Positions 9,210 to 17,800 are shown, counted from the stretch's first letter. The stretch: DNA of 64,000 nt from Geobacter sp. UBA6151 (GCA_002423105.1 DIUT01000049.1:9452-73451), one strand, 5' to 3'. Notes: generated from the letters alone by a model not told the origin. Translations and numbers: made by a program.

Positions 9210-10534
9210 CAGTAGTGTCCCAACGTTTAGCTGAATAGAATCAGCTGGTTATTGTTTGTATCGTTTTCGTTTTTGTAATCAGCTTCTGTAAGTGCCTGTA
9301 ACAGCGGCATTCGTTCAAAGATGGTTACGCTCAAGACCTGTAGAATTGTGTACAGACTGGCCTTGATTTTGAGCCGTTTTTTCATGATGGCAACCAGCAC
9401 GTAGACGGAGATTGCTATCCATATCTGAGCTTTGACAGCATTTTCTGATGTGCCGTAGAAGGTCTTGATTCTTAGGTTTTGCTTGATCCACTTGAAGAAC
9501 AGCTCCACCTGCCAGCGGCATCGGTACAGTTCGGCAATGGTCATGGCAGATAAGCTGAAGTTGTTGCTGATAAACACCAGTGTCTTGTCGTTCTTTGCAT
9601 CGTAATATTTCACTCGGCGCAGCTTTTCCGGATAGTTTTTTGACTGATAGTATCCGGTAAGCAGCACTGACTGGTCGCAGATGAGCCCGGTGCTCTTGTC
9701 CACTTGATACGAGTAGACCCGTCGACACTTGAGGTTGGACTTGGCCCGGATCACGAAGAAGGCAGATGCCAGGGATATGTTGTACAAACGATCGAAGTCC
9801 AGATAGCCGCGATCCATGATGTAAAAGGCTCCGGCTTCCAGCGGGATGATGTCCAGCGTGTTGACTTCGTGAAGTTTGCCATCCGAGATGTGGATAAAGC
9901 TCGGGATGCTGCCTTTTAAGTCCAGTAGAGTATGCAGCCTGATGGCTCCTTTGTTCTTCCGGAAATTGGCCCACGGAAACATTGAGAGACATAGATCGAT
10001 GGTGGTGGCGTCCAAGGCATAGACAGTGTTCTGTAGTTCCAGGCCAAAACTGTCGTTCACATAGAGTTTGCGGGCTGTCTGGATTAGAGAGTAGGCCAAA
10101 TCGGCGTAGATGCGCCAGTCGCGAACCTTGTTGGCGTTGGCCAAGTTGTTGCGGGAGACTGATGAGCGAATCCCCATGTGATAGAGCTTGTTCTGCTGGG
10201 ATCGGAGGCATGCTTCGATATCCCGCAGGCTCTCCCGGACGTCAGTTGGGCAAAGGCCATACAGAGATACTGGTCGAGACAGGTAAACTCCTTGACCTTG
10301 AAGTCGCCATTGTAGCGACTGACGCATTGATGAAAAACATGGAGCGGAAGATGCTCCATAACCTGAGAGAAAACGAGCTTGCCGGTGTACATGGTTTACC
10401 CCTTCGCATATTGCTATGCGAAGATGGCAAGACCGCCGGAAAATTTTCAAGTCGTTAAATGACATAATATCGATTTCTCTCAGTACAGATAGGCAGTTAC
10501 AAACAATCAGCAAGTCAACGTTGGGACACTACTG
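9210..10534 (-). mobile_element. IS4-family insertion sequence, 1325 bp
   Basis: The ends are perfect 18-bp inverted repeats: CAGTAGTGTCCCAACGTT at 9210-9227 and its complement at 10517-10534. They are flanked by the 9-bp duplication ATTCACGGA. One transposase gene lies on the minus strand and now carries a frameshift. The element sits inside, and in the same orientation as, the STAND-like gene. Perfect ends and a perfect duplication suggest a recent insertion. Confidence 0.95.
9227..10392 (-). pseudogene. IS4-family transposase, frameshifted
   Basis: A DDE transposase of about 388 residues in two frames. The first frame starts at ATG 10392 (MYTGKLVFSQVMEHLPLHVF ...) and runs to FAQLT near 10243. 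The sequence then continues in another frame with RESLRDIEACLRSQQ to the stop at 9227. One base appears lost at about 10239-10242, where ACG-T-CC-GGG stands for an expected ACG-TNC-CGG. The later frame carries the catalytic aspartates (YALDATTID, IMDRGYLDFD) and the IS4 Y-R-E-K signature YRCRWQVELFFKWIKQ. There is no homopolymer at the break, so a true deletion is more likely than a read error. The element is probably unable to move on its own. Confidence 0.85.
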
Positions 10535-11159
10535 ATTCACGGAGGGTGGAAAAAATATGGTTGTGGCCATCTCGGAAAAGCTGCCCTCCAAGCATTGCGA
10601 TGTTTCGGTCAAGGTCAGGCTCCGGTTCACACACCACCTGAACACGTTTCAAGTAGGGCCATGCTTGTGTTTCAGTTGCTCCCCAATGTCGGCACACTTC
10701 GGGCAAATGTGAGGCTCGCTCTTCCGTGGATAGCACGCTTAGAAAAGCCGCTACGTCTGTTTCAATCGACGCCGCTCTTTGGGTAAGATGATGCAGTTCT
10801 GTTGCCGGGGCCGTTGACAAGAAGTGAAATGTATCATCCAGCGACACTGAAAGCTTTGCTAACGCTGTAGCCAAAACACCTTCTCTGGCCAATCTGCCGA
10901 TGGTCCAATTACCTTGGGTATTTTGCCGCTTGGCTTGATACCATTCTTTGCGACCATTCCGAGCTAGCCAGAATTCAACACCATGATTGTTCGGGTCAAC
11001 AAACTCGAACTGCATTGAGTCAGCATGTCCAAGCATGACTTCGAACAACTTCTTAACCGCCCATTTAGCCTCAAAACGATCCCCAAGTTTTCCGGCAATT
11101 CCACCAGAAAATGGATACAAGTTTGAAGCTCTATCATGAATATTATTGCTAATCGTCAC
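10515..11159 (-). pseudogene. Antiviral STAND-like protein, 5' fragment with nuclease-like domain
   Basis: The frame starts at GTG 11159 and is native down to about 10535; the last few codons (SVVSQR) come from the IS end. The fragment reads GKLGDRFEAKWAVKKLFEVM, then FEFVDPNNHGVEFWLARNG and KEWYQAKRQ. The Asp ... Gln-x-Lys spacing and the opening Gly-Asp-x-x-Glu helix resemble the Cap4/DUF4297-like PD-(D/E)XK nuclease domain found at the N-terminus of several Avs and CBASS effectors. This is a motif reading, not a search result. With the IS removed and one duplication copy kept, codons run STLRE-YLENNFNRE-LTSEITRREV into the 3' fragment with no break. Confidence 0.65.
10535..10543. repeat. 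9-bp target-site duplication, right copy
   Basis: ATTCACGGA, identical to 9201-9209, adjoining the right inverted repeat of the IS. Confidence 0.9.
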
Positions 11160-11229
11160 GGCTAAATCACCAATTCTTTAAATTATTATTTTCATTTACC
11201 AGATTCCCTCATCCATTGCGATGGCAAAA

Positions 11230-11261
11230 CAAAAGGCCCCCCGATACCGGGAGGCCTTTTG
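11230..11261. terminator. Terminator downstream of por
   Basis: Arms CAAAAGGCC and GGCCTTTTG with a GC-rich interior form a stem flanked by A and T runs. It lies 28 bases beyond the por stop codon on the minus strand and inside the accessory segment, before the GTG of the STAND-like gene. Confidence 0.75.
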
Positions 11262-11287
11262 CAGTGCATCAATCAATGTGGCAAAAA

Positions 11288-11302
11288 ACTACTTCTTCTC
11301 GC
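11288..11302. repeat. 15-bp direct repeat, por-proximal copy
   Basis: ACTACTTCTTCTCGC covers the por stop codon and the preceding four codons. It is identical to 4331-4345 at the far side of the accessory segment. Confidence 0.6.
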
Positions 11303-14300
11303 ACATATCCTCGAAGCTGAGTGCTGCCAGCTTCTGGTAGTAAGCCAGGTGGGCGCGGGCCCATTCGCTGGCTTTCTTCATCAGTGCATCGGCATCCTTG
11401 GGGTTGGCCTTCTTGAGCATCCGGTAACGGTTCTCATTGTTGGCGTACTCCATGAAGTCGATGGTTGCAGCCTTGCTGTCAAGTTGCAGCGGGTTCTTGC
11501 ACTCGGCAGCCAGGGCCGGGTTGTAACGGTACAGCGGCCAGTAGCCGGACTGTACAGCCTTCTTCTGGGCATCTATACCCTGGGTCATGTTAATGCCGTG
11601 GGCGATGCAGTGGGAGTAAGCCAGGATGATGGACGGACCATCAAAAGCCTCAGCCTCCAGCATGGCCTTGACGCACTGTGACGGGTTGGACAGGGCAACG
11701 GTGGCCACATAGACCGAGCCGTAGGACATGGCGATCATACCCAGATCCTTCTTGGCGACCTGCTTGCCGCCTGCGGCAAAGAGACCAACGGCACCCAGCG
11801 GGGTGGACTTGGAGGCCTGGCCGCCGGTGTTGGAGTACACCTCGGTGTCCAGAACCAGCAGGTTGATGTTCTTGCCGCTTGCTATGACATGGTCCAGACC
11901 GCCGAAACCGATGTCGTATGCCCAGCCGTCACCACCAATACACCAGACTGACTTCTTCACCAGATAGTCAGCAATGGGAATCAACAGCTTGGCTACCTTG
12001 TTCTTGCTGCCCTTGAGGGCTGCCTTCAGTTTGTCCACACGGGCACGCTGGGCCTCGATACCGGTCTGGGTTGACTGATCAGCGGCAGCTATCTCCTTGA
12101 ACAGCTTGGCATTGGCCGCAAAGGCCTTGTCTGTTGCCAGTTCAGCCACATACTCAAGGGCTGACTTGGTGAACTGGTCAACGGTCAGACGCATACCGTA
12201 GCCGAATTCAGCATTGTCCTCGAACAAAGAGTTGGACCAAGCCGGACCACGACCATCGGCGCGCTGCGCGTAGGGGGTGGTGGGCAGGTTACCGCCGTAG
12301 ATGGAGGAGCAGCCGGTGGCATTGGCAACAAGCATACGATCACCGAACAACTGGGTCAACAGCTTCAGGTACGGTGTCTCGCCGCAGCCGGCGCAGGCAC
12401 CGGAGAACTCGAACAGAGGACGGACCAGCTGGTTGTTGCTGAGGACATCCAGTTTGAGCTGGCTTGCATCAACATCAGGCAGCTTCAGGAAGAAGTCGAA
12501 GTTTTCAGCCTCGGAGGCACGCAGCGGCGGCTGGAAGGTCATATCAAGCGCCTTGTGCTCAACGTTGGCCTTGTCCTTGGCCGGGCAGTTGAAGGCACAA
12601 GCACCGCAACCGGTACAATCTTCCGGCGCAATCTGCACGGTCAGCTTCTTGCCTTCCTGGCCCTTGATCTTGCAATCAGCAGACTTGAAGGTCTTGGGAG
12701 CAGCCTTCAGTTCCTTGCCGTCATAGGCCTTCATCCGCACTGCAGCGTGGGGACAGACAAAGGAGCAGATGCCGCACTGGATACAGAGTTTCTCGTCCCA
12801 CACCGGAATCTCGGTGGCGATGTTACGCTTCTCGTACTGGCTGGTGGCAGTGGGGAAGGTACCGTCGGCCGGCATCTTGGAAACCGGCAGGTTGTCGCCC
12901 AGGCCGGCAACGATGATGCCGGTAACGTCCTTGACAAACTTGGGTGCCTTGGCCGAAACAGCGGCAGCCATCTTGATCTTGCTGCTAACTTTGGCCGGAA
13001 CCTTTACTTCATAGAAGTTATTCAGGCCCGCATCAACCGCCTTGTAGTTCATCTCCAGCACTTTTTCCCCGGCCTTGCCGTAGGACTTCTTGATGGCGTC
13101 CTTGATGGAGGCAACGGCGTCCTTCAGCGGGATGATGTTGGAAATCTTGAAGAAGGCGGTCTGCATGATCACGTTGATACGGGGTCCGAGGCCGATTTCG
13201 TTGCCCAGCTTGACGCCGTCAATCACGTAGAATTTCAGCTTTTTCTCAATGATCTGTTGCTGCACTTCCTTGGGCATGGTGTCCCACACTTCGTTTGCAC
13301 CGAAGGGGGCGTTCAGCAGGAAAGTGGCACCTTTCTTGGCGCGGGCCAGCATGTCGTACTTCTCCAGGAAGGAGAAGTTGTGGCAGGCCACAAAGTCAGC
13401 CTCCTGCACCAGGTAGGGCGCACGGATGAACTTCTTGCCGAAGCGCAGGTGCGAGGTGGTCATGGAGCCGGCCTTCTTGGAGTCATAGACGAAGTAGGCC
13501 TGGGCGTTGTTGCTGGTCTCCTCACCAATGATCTTGATGGAGTTCTTGTTAGCGCCGACGGTACCGTCGGAACCGAGGCCGAAGAACATCGCCTCGTAGA
13601 CGCCGTCCATGGGGTTCTTGTAGGAGTAATCCACCTTCAGGCTGCAGTTGGTGACATCTTCCTCAATACCGACCACGAACTTGTTCTTGGGCTTGGCGCT
13701 TTTCAGGTTGTCCAGCACCGCTTTGGCCATGGCCGGGTTGAACTCCTTGGAGCCCAGACCGTAACGACCGCCCACGATGACCGGATAACCGTCGAACTTG
13801 AACTTGCCACTGGCCATTCCTTCGCCGATGGCGGTGCGCACATCCAGGTAGATCGGCTCGCCCAGGGAGCCCGGCTCCTTGGTGCGGTCCAGTACGGCTA
13901 TCTTCTTGACCGTCTTGGGCAGGGCCTTCAGGAAGGCATCCAGCGGGAAGGGACGATAGAGGCGAATCTTGACCACGCCAACTTTCTCACCTTTTTTAAC
14001 CAGATTCTCAACGGTGTCCTGCACCACGTCGGCACCGGAGCCCATCACGACGACGACGCGCTCGGCATCCTTGGCACCGACATAGTCAACCAGTTTGTAC
14101 TTACGACCGGTCAGCTTGCCGAACTTGTCCATCTCCTCCTGTACGATCTTCTCACAGATCGGATAGTAGGGGTTGACCGTCTCGCGGCCCTGGAAATATA
14201 CATCCGGGTTCTGGGCAGTACCGCGCATCACCGGCTTGTCCGGGTTCAGACCGCGGCCCTTGTGCTCGGCGATCAGCTTGTCATCAATCATGGCCCGCAT

Positions 14301-14870
14301 CTCATCAAAGGAGAGCTCAACCACTTTCTGGATTTCATGGGAGGTACGGAAACCGTCAAAGTAGTGCAGGAACGGAATCCGGCTGCGCAGGGTGGAGGAC
14401 TGGGCGATCAGTGCAAAGTCCATGACCTCCTGCACGTTGTTGGAACAGAGGAAGGCCCAACCGGTGGAACGGCAAGACATGACGTCCGAATGGTCGCCAA
14501 AGATGGACAACGCCTGGGCAGCAATGGCACGGGCCGAAACGTGGAAAACCGTGGAGGTCAGCTCACCGGCGATCTTGAACATGTTGGGGATCATCAGCAA
14601 CAGACCCTGGGATGCGGTAAAGGTGGTGGTCAGAGCACCGGCCTGCAATGCGCCGTGCACGGCACCGGCAGCGCCGCCTTCGGACTGCATCTCCACAACA
14701 GAGGGGACGTTGCCCCAGATGTTTTTCTCGCCAACCGCGCTTTTGGCGTCGGAGATTTCCCCCATTACCGAAGAGGGGGTAATCGGGTAAATGGCAATGA
14801 CTTCGTTGGTGGCATGGGCCACATGGGCCGCTGCGGTGTTTCCATCAATAGTAACCATCTTCTTGCTCAT
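11289..14870 (-). CDS. por: Pyruvate:ferredoxin (flavodoxin) oxidoreductase, single chain
   Basis: This 1193-residue enzyme interconverts pyruvate + CoA and acetyl-CoA + CO2 using ferredoxin. It contains all four fused domains. The N-terminal pyruvate-binding region (IDGNTAAAHVAHATNEVIAIYPITPSS pattern) is followed by the gamma-like domain, then two 4Fe-4S ferredoxin motifs near residues 690-750 (CIQCGICSFVCP and CTGCGACAFNCP). The C-terminal TPP domain has CAGCGETPY, ATGCSSIYGG and GDGWAYDIGFGGLDHV ... EVYSNTGGQ. ATG 14870 is chosen because it starts MSKKMVTIDGN and has TAAGGAGG upstream. The gene stands alone with its own terminator. In anaerobic Geobacter-like bacteria it links acetate and pyruvate metabolism. 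Confidence 0.96.
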   Translation of the reverse strand: MSKKMVTIDGNTAAAHVAHATNEVIAIYPITPSSVMGEISDAKSAVGEKNIWGNVPSVVEMQSEGGAAGAVHGALQAGALTTTFTASQGLLLMIPNMFKIAGELTSTVFHVSARAIAAQALSIFGDHSDVMSCRSTGWAFLCSNNVQEVMDFALIAQSSTLRSRIPFLHYFDGFRTSHEIQKVVELSFDEMRAMIDDKLIAEHKGRGLNPDKPVMRGTAQNPDVYFQGRETVNPYYPICEKIVQEEMDKFGKLTGRKYKLVDYVGAKDAERVVVVMGSGADVVQDTVENLVKKGEKVGVVKIRLYRPFPLDAFLKALPKTVKKIAVLDRTKEPGSLGEPIYLDVRTAIGEGMASGKFKFDGYPVIVGGRYGLGSKEFNPAMAKAVLDNLKSAKPKNKFVVGIEEDVTNCSLKVDYSYKNPMDGVYEAMFFGLGSDGTVGANKNSIKIIGEETSNNAQAYFVYDSKKAGSMTTSHLRFGKKFIRAPYLVQEADFVACHNFSFLEKYDMLARAKKGATFLLNAPFGANEVWDTMPKEVQQQIIEKKLKFYVIDGVKLGNEIGLGPRINVIMQTAFFKISNIIPLKDAVASIKDAIKKSYGKAGEKVLEMNYKAVDAGLNNFYEVKVPAKVSSKIKMAAAVSAKAPKFVKDVTGIIVAGLGDNLPVSKMPADGTFPTATSQYEKRNIATEIPVWDEKLCIQCGICSFVCPHAAVRMKAYDGKELKAAPKTFKSADCKIKGQEGKKLTVQIAPEDCTGCGACAFNCPAKDKANVEHKALDMTFQPPLRASEAENFDFFLKLPDVDASQLKLDVLSNNQLVRPLFEFSGACAGCGETPYLKLLTQLFGDRMLVANATGCSSIYGGNLPTTPYAQRADGRGPAWSNSLFEDNAEFGYGMRLTVDQFTKSALEYVAELATDKAFAANAKLFKEIAAADQSTQTGIEAQRARVDKLKAALKGSKNKVAKLLIPIADYLVKKSVWCIGGDGWAYDIGFGGLDHVIASGKNINLLVLDTEVYSNTGGQASKSTPLGAVGLFAAGGKQVAKKDLGMIAMSYGSVYVATVALSNPSQCVKAMLEAEAFDGPSIILAYSHCIAHGINMTQGIDAQKKAVQSGYWPLYRYNPALAAECKNPLQLDSKAATIDFMEYANNENRYRMLKKANPKDADALMKKASEWARAHLAYYQKLAALSFEDMCEKK

Positions 14871-14919
14871 GCTGCTCCTCCTTATGGTCTGGTACTCAGG
14901 TCTATCTGCTATCAAAACG

Positions 14920-15513
14920 CTACAGCTCGCTTCTACCTTTAAGCGCCCATTGCACGGTCGCCGGATCAACGTATTCTATATCGCTTCCCAGCGGGATGCC
15001 ATGGGCCAATCGCGTAACCCTGACTCCCAGGGCTTTCAGCTGGCGGGACAGGTACAGGGCCGTGGTTTCACCTTCAACAGAAAAGTTGGTGGCGATCACT
15101 ACCTCTTGAACCTCTTCCTTGGCGGCCCTTTCCAGCAGTTCAGCTATTCTCAGGTCTGACGGATTCACCCCGTGCAGCGGTGAAATGGCGCCTTGCAGTA
15201 CGTGGTAGCTGCCGCTGAAGGCATTACTTCTCTCAAGCGCCTGCATGTCCTGCGAGGTTTCCACCACACAGATGATACTGCTGTCTCTCCCCCCGGCACA
15301 GAGGTGACAGGGTTCCTGCTCGGTCAGTCCAAAACAGATGGAACAGGGATGAACCCGCTCCTTGACCTGGATCAATGCTTCGGCAAGCGATTCAAGACCA
15401 CTGGATGACTTGAGCAGGTGAAACGCCAGACGTAAGGCTGTACGCTCTCCGATGCCGGGAAGCTTTTTCAACTCTCCTACCAGCCGATTCAAAGCAGGCG
15501 CTTGTTGTAGCAT
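14920..15513 (-). CDS. recR: Recombination protein RecR
   Basis: The 197-residue protein has a helix-hairpin-helix (LKKLPGIGERTALRLAFHLL), a zinc finger (CSICFGLTEQEPCHLC), a Toprim domain (ICVVETSQDMQALE, then a VVIATNFSVEGETTALYL segment) and the C-terminal GIPLGSDIEYVDPATVQWALKGR. It works with RecO and RecF to load RecA on gapped DNA. The order dnaX-ybaB-recR on the minus strand is the widely conserved replication-repair cluster. The gap to ybaB is longer than usual and holds a pair of AT-rich repeats. Confidence 0.96.
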   Translation of the reverse strand: MLQQAPALNRLVGELKKLPGIGERTALRLAFHLLKSSSGLESLAEALIQVKERVHPCSICFGLTEQEPCHLCAGGRDSSIICVVETSQDMQALERSNAFSGSYHVLQGAISPLHGVNPSDLRIAELLERAAKEEVQEVVIATNFSVEGETTALYLSRQLKALGVRVTRLAHGIPLGSDIEYVDPATVQWALKGRSEL

Positions 15514-15543
15514 AGAATAAGTACCGATAAAACAATTTTTTAT

Positions 15544-15571
15544 AGTAAAAAAATTTAGTTTTAATAAAAAT
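15544..15571. repeat. AT-rich 28-bp direct repeat, copy 1
   Basis: The unit AGTAAAAAAATTYAGTTTY followed by AATAAAA occurs twice in the ybaB-recR gap, here and at 15618-15645, with two T/C differences and a changed last base. Copy starts are 74 bp apart. Confidence 0.6.
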
Positions 15572-15617
15572 AAGGGGGCTATCTCATTGACAAGCCGCTA
15601 CTATTAATTCGAGCTAC

Positions 15618-15645
15618 AGTAAAAAAATTCAGTTTCAATAAAATC
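15618..15645. repeat. AT-rich 28-bp direct repeat, copy 2
   Basis: Second copy of the repeat described at 15544. Its right end touches the ybaB stop codon. Confidence 0.6.
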
Positions 15646-15958
15646 AAAACAAGCCGGGAATATTCATGCCACCGGTGATCTTCGCCATCTCGGCAGCCAT
15701 CTCCGCGTGTACCTTTTTCAAGGCTTCGTTCACGGCAGCAGTGACCAGGTCCTGCAGCATCTCCACATCATTGGGGTCAACCGCCTCCGGTTTGATCAAC
15801 AGCGTTTTGATTTCATTTTTACCGCTGACAACAACCGTTACCGCGCCACCGCCCGCCGTGGCTTCAGCAGTTCTGTTGGCAGACTCTTCTTGCAGTTTTG
15901 CCATCTTTTGCTGGATCATCTGGGCCTGCTTCATCATTCCGGCTAATCCTTTTGACAT
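15644..15958 (-). CDS. ybaB: YbaB/EbfC nucleoid-associated protein
   Basis: A 104-residue DNA-binding protein starting MSKGLAGMMKQAQMIQQKMAKLQEE and ending with the glycine/phenylalanine tail GGMNIPGLF, both typical of the family. The VTVVVSGKNEIKTLLIKPEAV core is the dimerisation sheet. It binds DNA as a tweezer-like dimer and is thought to help RecR-dependent repair or nucleoid structure. It is preceded by AGGAGG and lies between dnaX and recR. Confidence 0.94.
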   Translation of the reverse strand: MSKGLAGMMKQAQMIQQKMAKLQEESANRTAEATAGGGAVTVVVSGKNEIKTLLIKPEAVDPNDVEMLQDLVTAAVNEALKKVHAEMAAEMAKITGGMNIPGLF

Positions 15959-15984
15959 TCTATCCTCCTTCTGTGGGTGTATTA

Positions 15985-17643
15985 TTACAATTCCTTGATC
16001 TCGATAATTTCACCACCCAGTATCCGGATTGCCTCCGTCACCACAGGGTGTTCCATTACTTCACGCCGGACTGACGCGCTCCGTTCGTCCTGTTCATGCT
16101 TTTTTTTTTCAGCCAGCGACAGAGGCGCGGGCGTCTGCTCCACATGCCTGATCACCGTAACCGAAATCGTTGTCGCTTGGCGCATGAATTCAGCCGCCAA
16201 CTGGCGCAGCCGGCCCAGACTATCGGCATCCTGCATGGCGGAGAGGTGAAACGAGCCTTCGGGAAAGCCGATCTCTATCCGGGCGGGCCCATACTGCAAT
16301 GGGGAGCCATGCTCCAGCACACCGCCCAGCACCGGACTTTGCTCCCGGCAATATTTGACAAAATGTTCCCAGTCGCTGCCGGACAGCTGCTGACACGCCA
16401 CCGGCGGGACTTCTTCCGGCAACGGGGACGGTGCTGTGGCACCAGCCTGGGCAGGCGCCGGTTTTGCGGGAGGTACGACGCGCCGTTCGGGTGTCTCTGC
16501 CACACCGGCTTCCAGCTGTTTGATCCGTTCGATCAGCTGCTGGATCGGCAGCACCGGTTGCAAGGCAGCCATCTTCAACAAAACCATTTCCAGCAAGAGC
16601 CGGGGAAAGCTGGAATGGGCCATGCCACTCTCCGCCTGCACCAGCAGCACCAGACGCCGCTGGATATCCGCGGGCTGATGTTCCGACGCCTGCGTGCGCA
16701 GCTCATCCAGCTCCGCCTCCGCCAGATCCAGAATCTCCTGCGGCTTCGGCACCGAGCGGATGATCAGTAGATTGCGGAAATGTCCGATCAGTTCTTGCGT
16801 GAACTGTCTGACGTTGTAGCCAAAGGCATCGACCCGCCGTACCCCTTCCAGCGCCCCCTGGGTGTCCCCGGTGAAGACGGCTGCGGAGAGGTCAGACAAC
16901 AAGCGCCGGTCCACCACGCCCACCAGATTGGACACATCCTCATCCGCCACCGATGTACCACAAAACGCCAGCACCTGATCAAAAGTGGAGAGGGTATCAC
17001 GCATACTGCCGTCCCCCTTGCGGGCGATCATGGCCAAGGCGGCATCACTGATGGTGATGCCCTCGGCAACAGCAATATCCCGCAAGCGCGCCATCAGACG
17101 GGCTAGAGATATGCGCTTGAAGTCAAACCGCTGGCAACGGGAAAGGATGGTGATCGGCACCTTGTGGGGTTCGGTGGTGGCAAAGATGAATTTTACGTGG
17201 GGAGGCGGCTCTTCCAGTATCTTCAACAGGGCGTTGAAGGCGTTGGTGGAGAGCATGTGCACTTCATCGATAATGTAGATCTTGTAGCGGCTGTGGGAGG
17301 GAAGATAGCGGCTGTTGTCGCGCAGTTCCCGCACATCATCCACGCCGGTGTTGGAGGCTCCGTCTATTTCAAAGACATCGGTGGAGGTGCCGTCGGTGAT
17401 CTCCTTGCAGAGATGACAGGCATTGCAGGGTTCCGCAGCCGGTCCCTGTTCACAGTTGAGGGCTTTGGCCAGAATGCGCGCCGAACTGGTCTTGCCGACA
17501 CCACGAGCGCCGGTGAACAGAAAGGCATGGGCAACCCGTCCCGTTTCAATGGCATTTTGCAGGGTGCGGCTGACATGCTCCTGACCGGTCAGGTCGGAAA
17601 AGGTCTGGGGACGGTATTTACGAGCAAGGACTACGTAGGACAC
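15985..17643 (-). CDS. dnaX: DNA polymerase III subunit tau/gamma
   Basis: This 552-residue clamp-loader ATPase starts at GTG 17643 (VSYVVLARKYRPQTFSDL) with AGGTG upstream. It has Walker A GARGVGKTSSAR, a zinc module (CNACHLCKEI), Walker B IYIIDEVHMLS and SRC sensor ILSRCQRF. The C-terminal region reads LSGSDWEHFVKY and ends EAIRILGGEIIEIKEL, the short tau tail. Codons 512-515 contain a run of ten A residues (16100-16109). Slippage into the -1 frame there would give a stop after one more codon and a 516-residue short form (see findings). The start lies about 36 bp from the SRP RNA stem. Confidence 0.96.
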   Translation of the reverse strand: MSYVVLARKYRPQTFSDLTGQEHVSRTLQNAIETGRVAHAFLFTGARGVGKTSSARILAKALNCEQGPAAEPCNACHLCKEITDGTSTDVFEIDGASNTGVDDVRELRDNSRYLPSHSRYKIYIIDEVHMLSTNAFNALLKILEEPPPHVKFIFATTEPHKVPITILSRCQRFDFKRISLARLMARLRDIAVAEGITISDAALAMIARKGDGSMRDTLSTFDQVLAFCGTSVADEDVSNLVGVVDRRLLSDLSAAVFTGDTQGALEGVRRVDAFGYNVRQFTQELIGHFRNLLIIRSVPKPQEILDLAEAELDELRTQASEHQPADIQRRLVLLVQAESGMAHSSFPRLLLEMVLLKMAALQPVLPIQQLIERIKQLEAGVAETPERRVVPPAKPAPAQAGATAPSPLPEEVPPVACQQLSGSDWEHFVKYCREQSPVLGGVLEHGSPLQYGPARIEIGFPEGSFHLSAMQDADSLGRLRQLAAEFMRQATTISVTVIRHVEQTPAPLSLAEKKKHEQDERSASVRREVMEHPVVTEAIRILGGEIIEIKEL

Positions 17644-17700
17644 GAAAAGCACCTCACAGGAGGGGCGGGTACAACGGGAAAACCCTTGCGGGCGCAGATG

Positions 17701-17800
17701 ATAGCCGGGTTTGCCCGCGGCACACAGCCACAACCGCTGCCGTTGCTTCCTTCCGGACCTGGCGGGGTTCACGGCCTGCCGTTGCGCGGGGCCCGGCTAT
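17701..17800 (-). ncRNA. ffs: Signal recognition particle RNA (4.5S type)
   Basis: The minus strand contains the conserved SRP domain IV apex CAGGTCCGGAAGGAAGCA, with the GGAA tetraloop and the asymmetric internal loop bound by Ffh. Flanking sequence folds into one long hairpin. Pairing continues well beyond a normal 100-base molecule: positions 17680-17709 complement 17792-17821 with only three mismatches, so exact ends are uncertain and the transcript may be processed from, or extend to, about 142 nt. It sits between dnaX and tRNA-Ser. The SRP receptor ftsY is also in this window. Confidence 0.92.

Noticed and set aside
9315..10211. Second long minus-strand frame within the IS
   Set aside because: Out of frame with both transposase segments; His/Ser/Gln-rich shadow.
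12555..14942. Very long open frame on the plus strand opposite por
   Set aside because: It mirrors the codon bias of por and encodes His/Leu/Gly-rich low-complexity protein with no family features; a shadow of a GC-rich gene.
14870..14969. Longer N-terminus for por
   Set aside because: Upstream residues are not Por-like; ATG 14870 has TAAGGAGG and the correct start.
17644..17772. Longer N-terminus for dnaX into the SRP RNA
   Set aside because: Would read through the ffs gene; GTG 17643 gives the conserved start.
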